Origin: Zygaena filipendulae
Taxonomy: Eukaryota > Arthropoda > Insecta > Lepidoptera > Zygaenidae
DNA: 64,000 bases
Assembly (NCBI GenBank): GCA_907165275.2
Contig: OU015665.1
Location: 8,680,001 to 8,744,000 of the forward strand
Direction of reading: 5' to 3'
Positions 22,591 to 35,026 of the stretch are shown in pieces (positions within the stretch are counted from its first letter, which is position 1; every line of letters starts with the position of its first letter). A program made the position numbers and the translations under genes. The notes under the pieces are model-generated. The model searched no databases. It was not told where the DNA came from and saw only the letters and a program-made list of their open reading frames with translations.

Positions 22591-22796
22591 AATTTTTAAT
22601 AAGAAGAATAAATAGAGTCCGAGATATTTCATGATTATTATGATCTGTCTTTAGTATTTTCTGTTCACATCGCATTGTCTTACAGGATTGTTGTTAGATT
22701 TGTGACGTTTTGTCAACTCAAAGAAAGAAGCTTTTTTTGGTCCTACAAATAAATTTAGCAATTAAATAGTTATCATATAAAATACCAATGTTATAA

Positions 22797-22990
22797 TCTA
22801 ATATATAAAATTCCCGTGTCACAATGTTCGTTCCCATACTCCTCCGAAACGGCTTGACCGATTTTTATGACATTTTGTATGCATATTCAGTATATCTGAG
22901 AATCGGACAACATCTATTTTTCATCCCCCTAAAGGGAGTTCCTGCGGGAATTACGAAACTCACGCGGGTGAAACCGCGGGGCGCAGCTAG
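22797..22990 (+). mobile_element. Helitron, complete, 'CGTGTCACAATGTTCGT' subfamily
   Basis: 194 bp, A|TC...CTAG|T with an intact hairpin (CGCGGGTGAAACCGCGG). The 5' body (CCGAAACGGCTTGACCGATT) differs wholly from the main type. Confidence 0.85.
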
Positions 22991-23589
22991 TAATATAGTA
23001 TATACGAATATTCTTCGAAATGCGCTAAGTCAAGCTTTAATTTGAAACGTCACCATGAACCGATATATTTTTAACCTATAAAAAAGAAGCGGAATAACTC
23101 TAATCAGTTTTGTGTAATTTGTTTGTATTTATAATCTTCGTATATTCGAGTTCAGCTACTCACTTATTCGAAGGAAAACTGATTTACTTCGAAAACTTTA
23201 AAAAGTTTACGTTTACCGTTTATTTTCTCTGCGATCAAGTTCATAATTGAAAGTATCAAAAGATCAAGATTTTCGGTGCGCGGTATACTTATATCGAGAC
23301 ATGTGCGCAAAGGACAGGCATCGCTGGCTCATTCATTTACCAACGATTGTAATTTCGTATGTTTATCTATCTACATATACTCACGAAAACTCTGGTAAAA
23401 ATTCAAAAGTATAAGCGGTTCAAGCAACCGTGATGACAAGGTCGACTGCGATAGAAATAATTAAAGAAAAACAACATTTAACGCACAAATTCCTAATGAA
23501 AACGTTGCTTTATATTATACAGGTATAATAATTATGTATCTACAATAATAATAATTCTGTTAACACACATATATACAGTTGCCCCGCAA
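22991..23589. other. AT-rich non-coding sequence
   Basis: Nothing recognised. Confidence 0.5.
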
Positions 23590-23880
23590 CCAACCTTAAA
23601 GCTCACCCTCGGAAAAATTAAAAAACAAAACGCACACATAAACCCGCGTACACATCTATAGCTTCACCTAATTATCGGCGCGGAGGGACTTTGCATAAGA
23701 AAGTATTGCTGCGTTTTACGACGCGTGTCGCGCCCGCCCGAACCCCCGGCCCAGATAAAAAAAAATCTCCCATTTCCTTAATTCGTTTATCGGGGCCTGG
23801 CGAGGCTTTGTCTCCGATCGATGAACGCCTCCAAATGAGCGGCGGACGTGACGCGAGTGTGTACCCGGCTTAAGGTGACG
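23590..23880. other. CpG-containing unique block
   Basis: CGCGTGTCGCGCCCGCCCG and CTTAATTCGTTTATCGGGG occur here. The 60-codon frame is unconvincing. Looks like candidate conserved non-coding DNA. Confidence 0.35.
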
Positions 23881-24857
23881 GTTTTGTGAATACGTAGGTA
23901 TAGGGACCTAAATACCTTTCTGTTATAATTTTTTCTCCCTCATCACTGTCATGAAACTTGTTTTAACTGAAGAAATGTTTTTTCAGCAAGGCAATTTTGT
24001 AACTTTTGTTGCTATCATATTTCAGTTTCAATCAGAAAAATATCGATTTTGTGATTAATTAATCATGTTTAGGCAGCTTCAGCATTTGAAGTACCTATGT
24101 TCATTTTGGCTAGATATTTTAGGTGTCAAAACGTGGATATTGTAGTCGCAAAACCGTCATGTTTTTGATTGCATCCTCTGGTACAAACTTTTGAGTGAAG
24201 TCGTTACGTCTACGTATAACGTTGGTATAAGATCGAACAATTAACTATTGTTAGTTCTGAGATTCCCTCGGGAATCACCTATTATACATTTTCTGGAATG
24301 AAAGTTCCTTGCGTCATATATACCTAAATATACGTCATATAACAAAAGTTGTTGTATGTTATATAATAAAAGTTCAAATAGTTCAAGTTATAAAAAGTTC
24401 TACTCATATCAGAACAACGTAACGCGTAACGAATTTGTTTTTATCGTAGTCTAAACCTTTCCACACCAAAAATAATCTTAACGTAACTTCTTGATCAGAC
24501 GTACCGGTCTATATACCTATAGCAAATACATACGTATATTATAGGTATATACATATATTACAGCTTAACTTTTCATAACTTTTCCTAATCACAAACGTCG
24601 CACCCCTGAAAACATACGCCGCAGAATGTCAATAAATTAAGCGGAGAACACATGTATCCGTTGCGTTTGGAACGATAACTTGGTAATTAAGAGGGCCATT
24701 AATCAAGGATCGGAGTCGCGAATGTGACAAACTGGCGCAAGACATGCTTTTTCGCGATACCTTCAACACTTCGCCTCGTATGATTTACAATTTATAATTA
24801 TTGTAAAACTCTCTTATTAGATTATTATATTTTGTTCGACAACACCGTTGACGTTGG
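23881..24857. other. non-coding; unique block 24585-24780
   Basis: Mostly AT-rich. 24585-24780 contains TTGGTAATTAAGAGGGCC and ATTAATCAAGGATCGG (homeodomain-type cores) with several CpGs. Confidence 0.4.
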
Positions 24858-25047
24858 TCTAGTGAATTATAAATATAAAGTGAGTTTGTTTGTTTGTTAC
24901 GCTTTCACGCCTCGACGGTTCAACGGTTCATCATGAAATTTTGTATACACGTTGTCGGGGATACAGAGAAGGACAGAACGTACTTTTATCCCGGAATTCC
25001 CGCGGGAACCCTGAAATTACCGCGGGTGAAACCGAGGGATCAGCTAA
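24858..25047 (+). mobile_element. Helitron, near-complete
   Basis: TTATAAATATAAAGTGAG to CAGCTAA|T (CTRR satisfied). One hairpin arm is mutated (GAGGGA). Three overlapping reading frames here are Helitron translations. Confidence 0.85.
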
Positions 25048-26288
25048 TAAAGATATATTATTCTGTCGAAACCAGTTCCGTACAAATAATAAAAAAAAAC
25101 CACTTTCGAAATTCTGAGTTCGATTTCGCTTCGTTTTCGCGCCTAAACTACTCAACCGTTCACAGGGGGTAAAGAACCACATAGAGTAATTTTACGAGTA
25201 TTGTAGGTACAAGTTATACAAGTATTGTACAAGCTAAACAAGTATTATACAAACTGACCATTGTTGCCAAACAATATATAATTTCAAGCGATAATCTCGA
25301 ACTCAAGTAGTAAATTAATCAACTGCTTATAAATAACGGAACACTTTTGTTTTAATATCCGAAAACATTTTCTCGCAGAAAAAAAATTAGAGCATCGTTC
25401 GCACCTCAAAGAAAAATTGGGAGTGAAGAACGCCAAGTTTACTGTGCGGACGTTGTAACTCTTATTTCGTTATAGTTAGAGGTGTATTTTGATTGCGTCG
25501 TTGTTGATAGTTTGCTTGCAAATTAACATGAGGGAGTGGACGTGACATTTATTGTTTGACAAGCATCGATCTGCCCCAGTCTGCCCTTTGCTATACGAGG
25601 CGTGAACACACCAAAGTTCACAGTGTTCCTTATTTTATTTTTTTAAAGAAATAACAGGCAAAGGAATTGTCAGGACCGTGTGATGAAAAAATTGATCATA
25701 TTTTTATGAATATAATTGCATGTACCTACTCGTATGACACATTTCACTTCTCAATTTGAATTTGACGATTAGGTATTATCATGAGCACCAAGCAAAATCA
25801 GAAAGATCTTAAAAAAGTAAGTTTTAGAACTCTTAAATTTACTAATTAAATTATTTTCTGTTCAAGGCGCTATTTTGGTCGGAATATCATTCTAATCCAC
25901 CTGAAACAATAACTACCACTGAGACAAAAACAGAGTTCCTTCTCAAAATTTTTCCTTTTTTTTAGAATAATAAATTATGATATTTTATAAAACCAAAAAG
26001 AACACGGAATACACTATACACATACAGAAAATTAACAATTCTCACTAGATACCTATCAACATTATCAATCACTTTCCTAGATTTTCCCCGACACAAAACC
26101 TGTCGTCTATTATCCAATTTGCCTATGGATCTCGGTTCTCGGGGACATCATACAATAAATCCCCATCATCCCCTTTACGCGATAAACTCAAATATATTAA
26201 GCTAGTGACATACTACTGGCTAAAATTTAATAGCAACCGCAAAAAGTTTCTTTTTTTATTAAAATAATATTATAAACAACATAAACCA
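25048..26288. other. non-coding; Helitron scrap and unique sequence
   Basis: 25115-25190 has TCGTTTTCGCGCCTAAACTA and CTCAACCGTTC, a 5' Helitron remnant. 25370-25650 is unique. Otherwise AT-rich. Confidence 0.4.
25781..25816 (+). CDS. candidate short first coding exon (12 codons)
   Basis: ATG with A at -3 opens a frame encoding MSTKQNQKDLKK, ending at a consensus donor AAA|GTAAGT in phase 0. If unspliced the frame stops after ten further codons. No promoter, acceptor or following exon is identified, and a donor match of this quality is expected by chance in 64 kb. Confidence 0.15.
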
Positions 26289-26509
26289 GGGCCCTTATTC
26301 ACTATGACCAACAACATTACTTGCCCATAACGCGCGTCCCAAAAACACAATCCCAAACGCTCCAGATGCAAAAATAGAAGAAAATATTCTTTATGACAAA
26401 AGAAACGTTGTGAATGTGTTTTTTTTAAATGAAACTTCTTTAAACAAGAGGGAAAAGCAATTTAAATGGCGCCTTATATTAACGAGACGCGTTATGGTCA
26501 TAGTGAATA
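26289..26509. mobile_element. MITE, 'TTCACTATGACCA' family
   Basis: Terminal repeats GGGCCCTTATTCACTATGAC and TGGTCATAGTGAATA. The interior (CCCATAACGCGCGTCCCA, GAAACGTTGTGAATG) aligns with 57490-57716. Confidence 0.8.
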
Positions 26510-26588
26510 GTATATAGGTAGGTGAATAGTAAATAGGTAGGTGAAGGTACCTATACTAAACATGGTAAGTGATACAGTGGAGTGGTCT

Positions 26589-26733
26589 CCAGCGGGGTTA
26601 AGATGCGCAACACGATAAAATTTTATCGAGCCATTTTATCGATTCTCGTCGACAAAGTCATACAATATGTCAACGAGAATCGATAAAATGGCTCGATAAA
26701 ATTTTATTGTGTTGCGCATCTTAGCCCGGCTGG
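26589..26733. mobile_element. 145-bp near-perfect hairpin element
   Basis: Two 65-base arms (26589-26653 and 26669-26733) pair with about four mismatches around a 15-base loop. Outer end CCAGC, then TAAGATGCGCAACAC. No clear target duplication. Most likely a foldback MITE; a transcribed hairpin would be a good small-RNA substrate. Confidence 0.75.
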
Positions 26734-28274
26734 TGAGTACTGAGTATAAAACCGTATAACTGACTACAACTGGCAGCAAAGGAGACAGGACAATCTTTTC
26801 TTTTTTTATGTGATATTTTCTTAGACCTATAAATAATTAAGTGAATAAAGTGTTTTTGTAAATGAATTGGTTTATAAAAAATGTCAACATCAGTGTTTTG
26901 AAAGTTTAAAAAAAAAACATTACACACACACTGTAGACAAATTGATTATGAGCGTAAGTAGCTTAACCCAAAACCATGTTTATGCACTTATAGAAGTTGT
27001 TCCCACAGGTAAATACGTCATGTTCTGTACAAGTACACAGCTTAGTTAAGAATCAGTTTGATGTGTGTGTTATAAATAAGGTGCGTCTGTAAAAATGATA
27101 AATTTCTTATAGCTTTCAGTGGAACACAACCCCATCGCATCGCCGCGAAAACTGCCAAATCATCCCAATGAATGTCGAATGTGTGAACACAATGGGATAC
27201 TCGAATACACCCCCGGGCGTGTCGATTTTACCGATAAACGTTTACAAGCCGCGTGTGCTGGGGGTGTACGCGAGGTGACGCCGGGTGACTTCCAGAATAC
27301 GCCACTTCATTTGCGACGTTACTATTGTTAAGATCTTGTTACTTATCTTCTTAATACAAGGTGTCACATATTATAGTGAAAAATATAACGTGCAGCAGCG
27401 GTCTTTGCATACAAATTATTATTAAACTAAAAATAAATTCGCATAAATAAGACATTACCTACATTGAGCGGAAACTGATTTAAAATTTTCGACATCCAAA
27501 CCCAGAACAATTCGTTACCCCTTCCTAGCCTACAGAAGTTCATAATTCCTTCAAGTTTTCATCAAATCTTACTTCACACCTAAACTTAGATTAGCCCATT
27601 TAGCAAAAAGAAAAAAAAAATGTAAACAGAAACACTGGCAACTTGTGCTAACACAAGTGACAGAAGTGAAATACGTACCTTTATAATTATAATAAAAAAA
27701 TCATAATTAAAATAAAAAGTTTATAAGAAGAATAAGTTACTAGATACAAGATATCTTAGAAGATGTGGCTTCTTATTGCCAGTGTAGTTTGACCCTGTAA
27801 AGGCCTTTAGAATAAGCTGTGGAGTTAGCAATGGGCTCCCCGTAATGAACGAAATTCAGCTTAGAGGATTGAGGCGAGTGGAATAGAGAGCTATATTTTG
27901 GAGCACTTGCAGACTAGAGGATAGGCATTTAACTGGTAGACGTGTTTATTATCATTTACCTACTGTCGGATGAGATTGGCGAAAGAGGCTCTCGAGGTTC
28001 GTATTTCTTAAAAAAATAAATCCCTGGCACCAGATATGTTTCTCAAAATTCCCATGGGTAGAGACATACAAAACTAAGGGCGGTTTGCACATTTAATAAT
28101 AACATTGAATCAGTGAAATTTAAAATTTCAAAAACTCAAATCAAGTTAAAAAAATCAGTAAATTTTACCAAAACATATAATTATATCTCAATTTCGTATT
28201 GAAAAAGTTTAAAATCTATTCATAAAAAGATAATTTCTTTGAAAATTCAACCTCTAAGGCGATGAAAAGGGGTT
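26734..28274. other. AT-rich non-coding; CpG patch 27115-27330
   Basis: The patch carries a 70-codon frame with Cys and charged residues but no recognised domain. The rest lacks features. 28100-28274 has TCAACCTCTAAGGCGATG, probably the start of a mosaic Helitron. Confidence 0.4.
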
Positions 28275-28345
28275 GAAAAGTTTGTATGGAACAATTCCGC
28301 GGGAACTTCGAAATTATCGCGGGTGAAACCGCGTGGGACAGCTAG
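28275..28345 (+). mobile_element. Helitron 3' end
   Basis: ATTCCGCGGGAACTTCG, hairpin CGCGGGTGAAACCGCG, CAGCTAG|T. The upstream part (AAGGCGATGAAAAGGGG) is not of the main type, so the element looks mosaic. Confidence 0.75.
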
Positions 28346-29334
28346 TAATAGATAAAACTTGTTGAGCATTCTGACGAAGATTCCTATTTACGTATAAATA
28401 TCACTTTCACATTATATTAACTGATGAAAAGCAGCTTTAAACATCTAGAAGTATGTAGATATAGAAAAATACAAAATGAGGGTAGACTTAATCGAAATGA
28501 GATTCTCATTGCAAAAGAAGAACAATTTTTTTTCATAAATTACACCTGAACGCATTACACTGTTCATAATCTCATCCCCACATAATTTAATGAAAAAAAA
28601 AGGTAAAAAATACACAAGAAAACCTAACAAGGGACGGGCCCTCATATATGCCTATAGTCACGCTTATACTTAGTGAGTTACACCCCAAATTAATAGCATC
28701 CTAACAAAAAATGCCCCCCTATCTTATGAGGGGGGTAAGCGGGGGTTCATTTGCATATATGTCTCCCCGGCACCCTAAGGAGTGGGCGAGGATGTATTTT
28801 TAATTTCATTCTTATCCCGTGCTTAAATCATGAGAGCGGCCATGCGTGCGAGGGTGGCTCCCCTGGTCCCCCCCGCAACTTCCGCACCTCCCGCGTGCCC
28901 CTCGCATACCTCCCCCTGGCATCCCTCCCGCGGCCGTTAGCTTGCGTCATACGTCGCTAACCACGTACAGAGTAAAAAGAAAAGAAATCTTAATAAGTTT
29001 GTTAGGGTGCGACAGAACTGTGTGGATATGACGTTAAGAACTTAATCCAAAAAATTTACAAATAAATCTTTCTTGAACATGTTAGCTTCGTATACATTGA
29101 ATATATGGACGAAAGTGTTAAGCTTTTTCAATTCTTCCGCTTACGCACACTCACTGTGTAGGTACACACCCATTCGCCACGGGTTAAACTTGTGACCACA
29201 CAGTTTTTTAGCTTCAATGGTTATACTCAGAGCATCTTGCTTAATCACTGTAAACTATATCTAGTTGGTATAGTTAAAACCATAACCCTTATTAGCGATA
29301 CAAAAAAACATTTTCCACAGCGGCATATAAACTT
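28346..29334. other. non-coding; GC-rich patch 28840-28975
   Basis: 28695-28745 has CCCCCCTATCTTATGAGGGG, an imperfect hairpin. The patch is C-rich with no credible frame. AT-rich elsewhere. Confidence 0.4.
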
Positions 29335-29539
29335 CTAGTCGATCCCCCATGGGTTACCCCTCGTTTATTCAAGAGTTCCCGGGGGAATTCCAGGGTGAAA
29401 TTAGGCTATGTCACTCGGAAACTTTGTTGCTGTCTATAAGTAAAAGAATTTTTGAAATCGCTTGAGAAGTTTTGAGTTTGTCCATTACAAAACAATAACA
29501 AAGAAATCAAATCTTTTGTCTTTATAGTATTAGTATAGA
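29335..29539 (-). mobile_element. Helitron, second subfamily, reverse
   Basis: Reverse CTAG at 29335, GTTCCCGGGGGAATTCC, AAAGAATTTTTGAAATCGCT, ending ATAGTATTAGTATAGA. Same length class as 15255-15456; hairpin degraded. Confidence 0.75.
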
Positions 29540-29920
29540 AAATTAAAAAAACATAAAACACGAGTGCCTAATTAATATCCAGCGGTCACATCCATTATAT
29601 TTCCAACGTCTCGCGTTAAGCACCCACCTACAAAAAACAAGCGTCGTCATTTGGGTGAGCAAATTTGGTGGAAGTTTCCCGTTCTTCCTTCCTAAGACGC
29701 AAGCCGCGTGCTATATCTTGGTTATGTTCGCTACGTGTAAATATATTATATTATGTCATTTGCGGCCGGTCATGTTGTATATCACAACATTTTTGCGTAA
29801 GTATTTTTATGAAAATTAATTCCGTTTAGACTTGAGATTGAACATTCGTGTTTGCGAGTTTCTCTATTCAATTCCCAGTGCTTTTTCGCATCAACAAGGT
29901 AACGACACAGTTGTACCTAT
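29540..29920. other. non-coding sequence
   Basis: 29580-29780 is mixed-composition unique sequence. No gene. Confidence 0.4.
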
Positions 29921-30117
29921 GTACTACAATGAGAAAAGATTTGATTTTTTGTAAGTTGGGTTGTAGTGGACCAACTCAAAAACTAATCAAGCGATTTTGA
30001 AATATTCTCTCACTTATAGGAAGCTACAGAGCTCTTGAATGACATAGGGCACTTTTTATCCCAAAATGCTCACGGAAACACCTACAATAACGCGAGTAAA
30101 AGCATGGGGGAGCAATC
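29921..30117 (+). mobile_element. Helitron, second subfamily, decayed
   Basis: GAGAAAAGATTTGATTTTTT, AACTCAAAAACTAATCAAGC, GGGCACTTTTTATCCC. Terminal CTAG replaced by ATCAGT. Confidence 0.65.
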
Positions 30118-31760
30118 AGTATGAAATTATTAATAAAAAGTGGACTTACTATAATATCAAACTTTAGTACCTACATTACTACTATGCACGGCACGGCGAC
30201 TGTGTGTAGAAGCACTCATTGATACCCGTCAGTGACTTTGAAGAGGATAAATATTTCATAAGTTTTTAAGATGTAGTTTCAGTCGTTATGGATATCTCAT
30301 CAAATTTTTCCTTCACCTGAATTCTGAATATATCACACGTACTTCCTGTGTGTTAACACTTGTTAAAGCATGTTCACTCAATATTTAACAATTAACAAAC
30401 TTACAAAAAAAAAATAAGTAATTTTTCAATTCTAAACTGTCCCTGTTTCGAAGTCAGCTAAAAAACCATTGTACCTTGCGCCGGTTGGAACAATGGGCAG
30501 ATGACGCGACGCCACCTACCGCCGCCACCGCAACCTTTATAATCGCATCAGCGAACCCGGGAATTGTTCCCGTTAATTATTGATAGAATGAAACTTTTAT
30601 CAAAACTTCAAGAGCAGAAGCCAAAAATTATTCGAAAGCAAGGAAACCCTTCATAATGGCTGCGAAAATATTAAAACAAAGCCAAGGTGGCCACCCCTGG
30701 CCGCGTTTTACGCAGGACAGGGTAACTACGGTGTGTGTGTATATAGAGCTGTTGTTACCAACTTAACAGGTATATATTGAAATACTATGAATTGTCTATG
30801 AATATACAATATACATGTAAAGCTCTGATATGTTAAAGTATCACGAATACATATAAATGAGGATTATAATTTGGTTATTTCACACTTTTATGTAGTTACT
30901 AATAAAGTCTCTAATTCAATTTTAATATTGAATACATTTATGGATTAGAATAGTAGGTAGGTAGGTACTTATTACGAAAAATGAAAAAACTTCAACAACG
31001 AAATTGACAGGCCTTTTTGTAATAGATAATGATAAATTGCTGATAGTAAAATCTTGTTATTGACTATTATTACGAGAAAAATTAAGAAGGCTAAGTTTTA
31101 GGGGCGAATGAAGATAATATCCTACTCGTATCTATCCTATCTACCTTGGACAAATATAATCACGAATGATTACCTATTGGCCCGAGTATTCTACAATATT
31201 TTGGGATTTGACATAAGTTTTTTTTATTATTGAAGTGAAAGCCCGCGTGGCGCCTCTGGGTTGCCCACTTCTCCAGAAGTGTAACGAACATATTATTATT
31301 ATGTTAAAAATTGAGGTTACAACAGCTCATGTAATATACTCGGAGAATCCTCGAAGACGACTCCGGGCGGGTGGTGATTAATACAACGCATCTCCCTCGA
31401 CGGTTTAATCGCTAGCTGGCAACATTTTTACCCAATTTTTGGGTGAAACCCCCTCCCGTCCAACACTCCCTCGTGCCCCGTTGCCACCCCTTTCTTTCGT
31501 TAAGATAAATTATCCTGTGATCAGGATAAGAGTGTGGGTTCAAATTGCCGCTTTTAAAATTCAAAGCTCGATCTAAATATTTATCCGTAAATTAGTGCGT
31601 AACGGGAACCGCGATTTCTTTTTATATCTCCTTGAATTTGTTTCACTTTATTCGCGTTTCTCTGATAAAGGTCTGTAATACGGACGGTTCTTTTACATTA
31701 GGTACCTGATGTAGAATGCAGTAATATTACAAACAGCCATAATGGGTGTGATGACGGGGT
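30118..31760. other. non-coding; unique blocks 30490-30740 and 31310-31530
   Basis: The first block has a SOX-type AACAATGGG and CCCGTTAATTATTGATAG. The second has GGTGGTGATTAATACAACGC and repeated CCCTC. No coding frame. Confidence 0.4.
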
Positions 31761-31915
31761 GGGTATACAGTAAAAATCAAAATTCTAATTAGTCCGTCAG
31801 TTAGACAATAAAAAAATAATGGACACATTTTTTCCTTTTTCAAATTATTGAAAAAATACTTGGATTTAACGCTTTTTCGGAGTGTACGTAAAAAAAGGAA
31901 AAATTAGCCCACTAG
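31761..31915. mobile_element. MITE fragment related to 13841-14157
   Basis: GGGTATACAGTAAAAATCAA, TTCTAATTAGTCCGTCAG and GGACACATTTTTT are shared with the nested MITE. The right terminus is lost. Confidence 0.65.
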
Positions 31916-32682
31916 CCACATAATGAGACATTTAAATTTTTTTATTTGACAAATAATATTTTGAAACAGTTTACCTACTTAGTCGCTTTTCGTTTCAATA
32001 GACCATCGTGCTATTTCGAAACGAATTTAAAAAAACAAAAACAACATATTTGTATATAGATTTCCTGTGATCCTATAACGCATGTTCAAGATGACTCAAA
32101 CAATATTATCTAAGAGACAAGAGTTGAAGTTTTTTTTTAAATTAACTTTTTCTGCGTAGAATCAATAAAAGTACAAGGAAAACGGTTTACAAATGATATA
32201 ATAATAACATTGGAATATGGGAATAAAGAAGAAATAATAAGAAACATACATTAAAAAATTAATCCACTTGGAGAATAATTTTTTTGAAATTTTCTTCTTA
32301 TGTTTTAACAAAATGATTCTGTAGATTCTTGTAAATTTCCTTTTTAAATCTCATCAGAATAAAAACACAACATCACTTCTGCATATTTCAAGTTAGTTTC
32401 ACTTTTATTCGGAAAGTTTAAAAAAGAAATGTGCAAGTAACGTTTAGTATTCAAAAGGCCGTTCGAGCGAGCAAACAAGGGGGCTGTGTTTGTATTACAC
32501 CGTGACATGTGGGAGCTCGGCTCATTCCCGACACGTAACCTTTGCGCGGTAATGAATGTCAGTGGTGCTTGTTTTTAAAACTTTTTTTTTTATAAAATCC
32601 GTCGTGACATTTTCAGCCAGTAGGTATGTTTGTGATTTTATGGGAGCGTCTGTTTGGTGGTTGGGTTTAGTATATTGGAACA
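31916..32682. other. AT-rich non-coding sequence
   Basis: 32455-32575 is a GC-richer patch (GTGACATGTGGGAGCTCGG). Nothing else. Confidence 0.45.
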
Positions 32683-32879
32683 TCCTTACTTTATAAATGC
32701 AAATGCGAGTTAGTTTGTTTATTTATTTGTTTGTTTGTTTTTTACGCTTTCACGCCACAACGACTCAATCGATCATTACGAAATTTTGCACGTTGTACAG
32801 AAGACATAGGGTACTTTTGTCCCGGGATTCCCGCGGGAACTCCGAAATTTACGCCGGTGAACTCGCGGGGAACAGCTAG
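32683..32879 (+). mobile_element. Helitron, complete
   Basis: 197 bp, A|TC...CTAG|T. The GTTTGTTT tract is expanded (TTTATTTATTTGTTTGTTTG) and a few bases are missing before ACAGAAGACATAGGG. Confidence 0.88.
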
Positions 32880-34335
32880 TTGAATTATAAAACTTTTCTT
32901 TTCAGTATAGCAATTAAACAGAAGCTTTATTTTTGAATTACACATGGCATATGTGGACGATTGACGATGTTTTCGATTACTCTCTTAACTTAATGAAACT
33001 GAAAATTTTCGGTTACCGAATCAATACTGAAATCGAGATCGCATTTTGAGAATAAAATTTCTTCAAATTAATCCTATCGATATCCTATTTGTTTAGTTTC
33101 CAAAACAATTATTATAATATAGGTGTGAATTATAAAGTTTAATTTTAGGTTTATTAAGTAAACATGATTACCTTGTACATGATTACTTTTATACTTTTTT
33201 TCCTTTTTTGTTGTCCTTGTGTGCATTAATTGTTAAATAAATAAATAAATAAATAAATAAAAGTATGTGTTTTATTAATAGGAAATTGTTAGTTTCCTAT
33301 ATTTTTTTTTATTTAAAAGGCATCCTCTCGCGTCTTAAATTAAAAAAAAAATGAAAAAAAGACATTTATCACATATCTTAAAATAAAACTCCGTATCTTA
33401 GTAATATAATTTCTGAGGCTTTTATGTAGGTACAATTTTTTTATAAGGCCTATTAATTTTTCAACGTGGCACAAGCTTTATTTTTATTTTTTCTCTACAA
33501 GTCAAAATAAATTAGGGAACAGCTAGAAAACCACATTTAAATGAATACCTACAGCATCAAGAAAAAAAATAAGAAAAAAAATCTATGGACATGGTTAATT
33601 TTTATATTTATTTCCAGCCAGCTGGCGTAGCGGCTAACATTAATGACGTAAATAAAATTCCGGTACTCCACTTCGCTCTAGTTCCGACATTTTGCGGCGA
33701 CGTGCCTTTAGAACGCGAGGTCCACAGTTCCACAGTCCACTTGCTCTCATAGATTTGCCAACATTTTTTTGCCGTCACAATTTCTAATTAAAACAACGAA
33801 ACAATCACTAAATTAAACCTTATTAACGAGGGGATAAGGCTGATGCACAATTTCGTTGGTGGAAAAGTTAAGCTTGTAAATATATACCGCTAATTGGCAA
33901 GCGACCGATGCGATGATGCTTTGTAATGGTGACCTGTTGTTAGTTCGAGTATAGTGGTGTTCCGAGTTCCATAATTGACGATGCAGACGGATATTTTATG
34001 GTTTTGTTAACAACATGCACTATAATAATAATAATTTATGATTTACAGATATATTTTTGTTTTCTTCGCCAAACCTACTTAAAATTTATAGTTGACTATA
34101 GTTGAAGTTGACTATTAACTGCTGTAGGATTAAGTGCCTAAAGTATTTTCCATGATTGGTATAAAATAAAATAATAATATCTAGAATTTGGGCATAAAAG
34201 TGTTCTAGATTATTCCAAAATAACAGTGTGCCAAACATAGTAGCCCTTTCCGTTCCGTTATACGTAATTGAATACCTAACAAACATCCCAACATTGAAAC
34301 ATCTTCATACACTTTTACAGAAAATTTTACATTAA
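32880..34335. other. AT-rich non-coding; retroposon-like tail
   Basis: 33200-33262 has TGTGTGCATTAATTG followed by (AAAT)n, a probable retroposon tail. 33650-33960 is mixed unique sequence. No gene. Confidence 0.45.
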
Positions 34336-34682
34336 CAGTCCGCCGGCGGATATCAGCCTGTCAGTTTATCTCAATAGATCACATACTCACAGTTCCCCTG
34401 AAGGTTTTGGATTGAAGGGCAATCCGAACCCAGCGTGTGTGGCTGCTTGCCGTCACAGGCCTGCGTCGACAGGTATCGGCCGGACAGTCCGTGACCACCA
34501 CCCGAGCCGCTGTTCAGGCAGCTGCTGGCGCGGGTGAAACTGTCGATTGCCGCCTGCTAGTGTGTAGACTCAAAGCCGGTATTCGACCATTGCCGGTATA
34601 GGCAATAATCGCTATAATGTGTGGGCTATGCAGACCATTAACGGCAGGCCGACCGATAGGACCAGAGACTGCAGGCGGACTG
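34336..34682. mobile_element. TTAA-flanked MITE
   Basis: CAGTCCGCC and GGCGGACTG are inverted ends, with TTAA immediately outside both (34332-34335 and 34683-34686), as in piggyBac/Kolobok-type insertion. GC-rich interior (GTCCGTGACCACCACCCGAG), no frame. Superfamily not decidable from the short inverted repeats. Confidence 0.65.
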
Positions 34683-34734
34683 TTAATGTGTAGTAATGTT
34701 TGAAACTGTTGGACTAATTTCTCGTTTCTATCTA

Positions 34735-34870
34735 CTTACAGCTCTCTGTCACCTTACCTTGAAAAGATTGCCTCTAGCAATAAGGCCGCCTGTTGCCGGT
34801 GAGGACAGGTCCTTTCTTTTTCATTTTATTTGTTTTATTTTTAGTGTTTCTTTTGGTGCAATAAAGTAGA
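34735..34870 (+). mobile_element. retroposon tail, 'GCAATAAGGCCGCCTGTTG' type
   Basis: Contains CTCTAGCAATAAGGCCGCC and ends GGTGCAATAAAGTAG. A related piece is at 52135-52195. Confidence 0.55.
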
Positions 34871-35026
34871 TATATCTATTTGAATAATTTGAATAGATTT
34901 TAAAAATTATTTCACTTCACAAAGCTATCATCTATTATATAAAGAAGTTTTCTCACTTACCCACTTGAAATTAGGCACAAAGTTTAAAGATAACTTTTAA
35001 GTAACTTATCTATTTCACACAATTTT

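Noticed and set aside
26562..26570. ATG|GTAAGT as a one-codon first exon
   Set aside because: Expected by chance, with no promoter or leader signal, and it lies just beyond a MITE.
27119..27331. 70-codon frame with CRMCEH, resembling a zinc-finger pair
   Set aside because: Only one short Cys pair and no His spacing of a finger; not supported.
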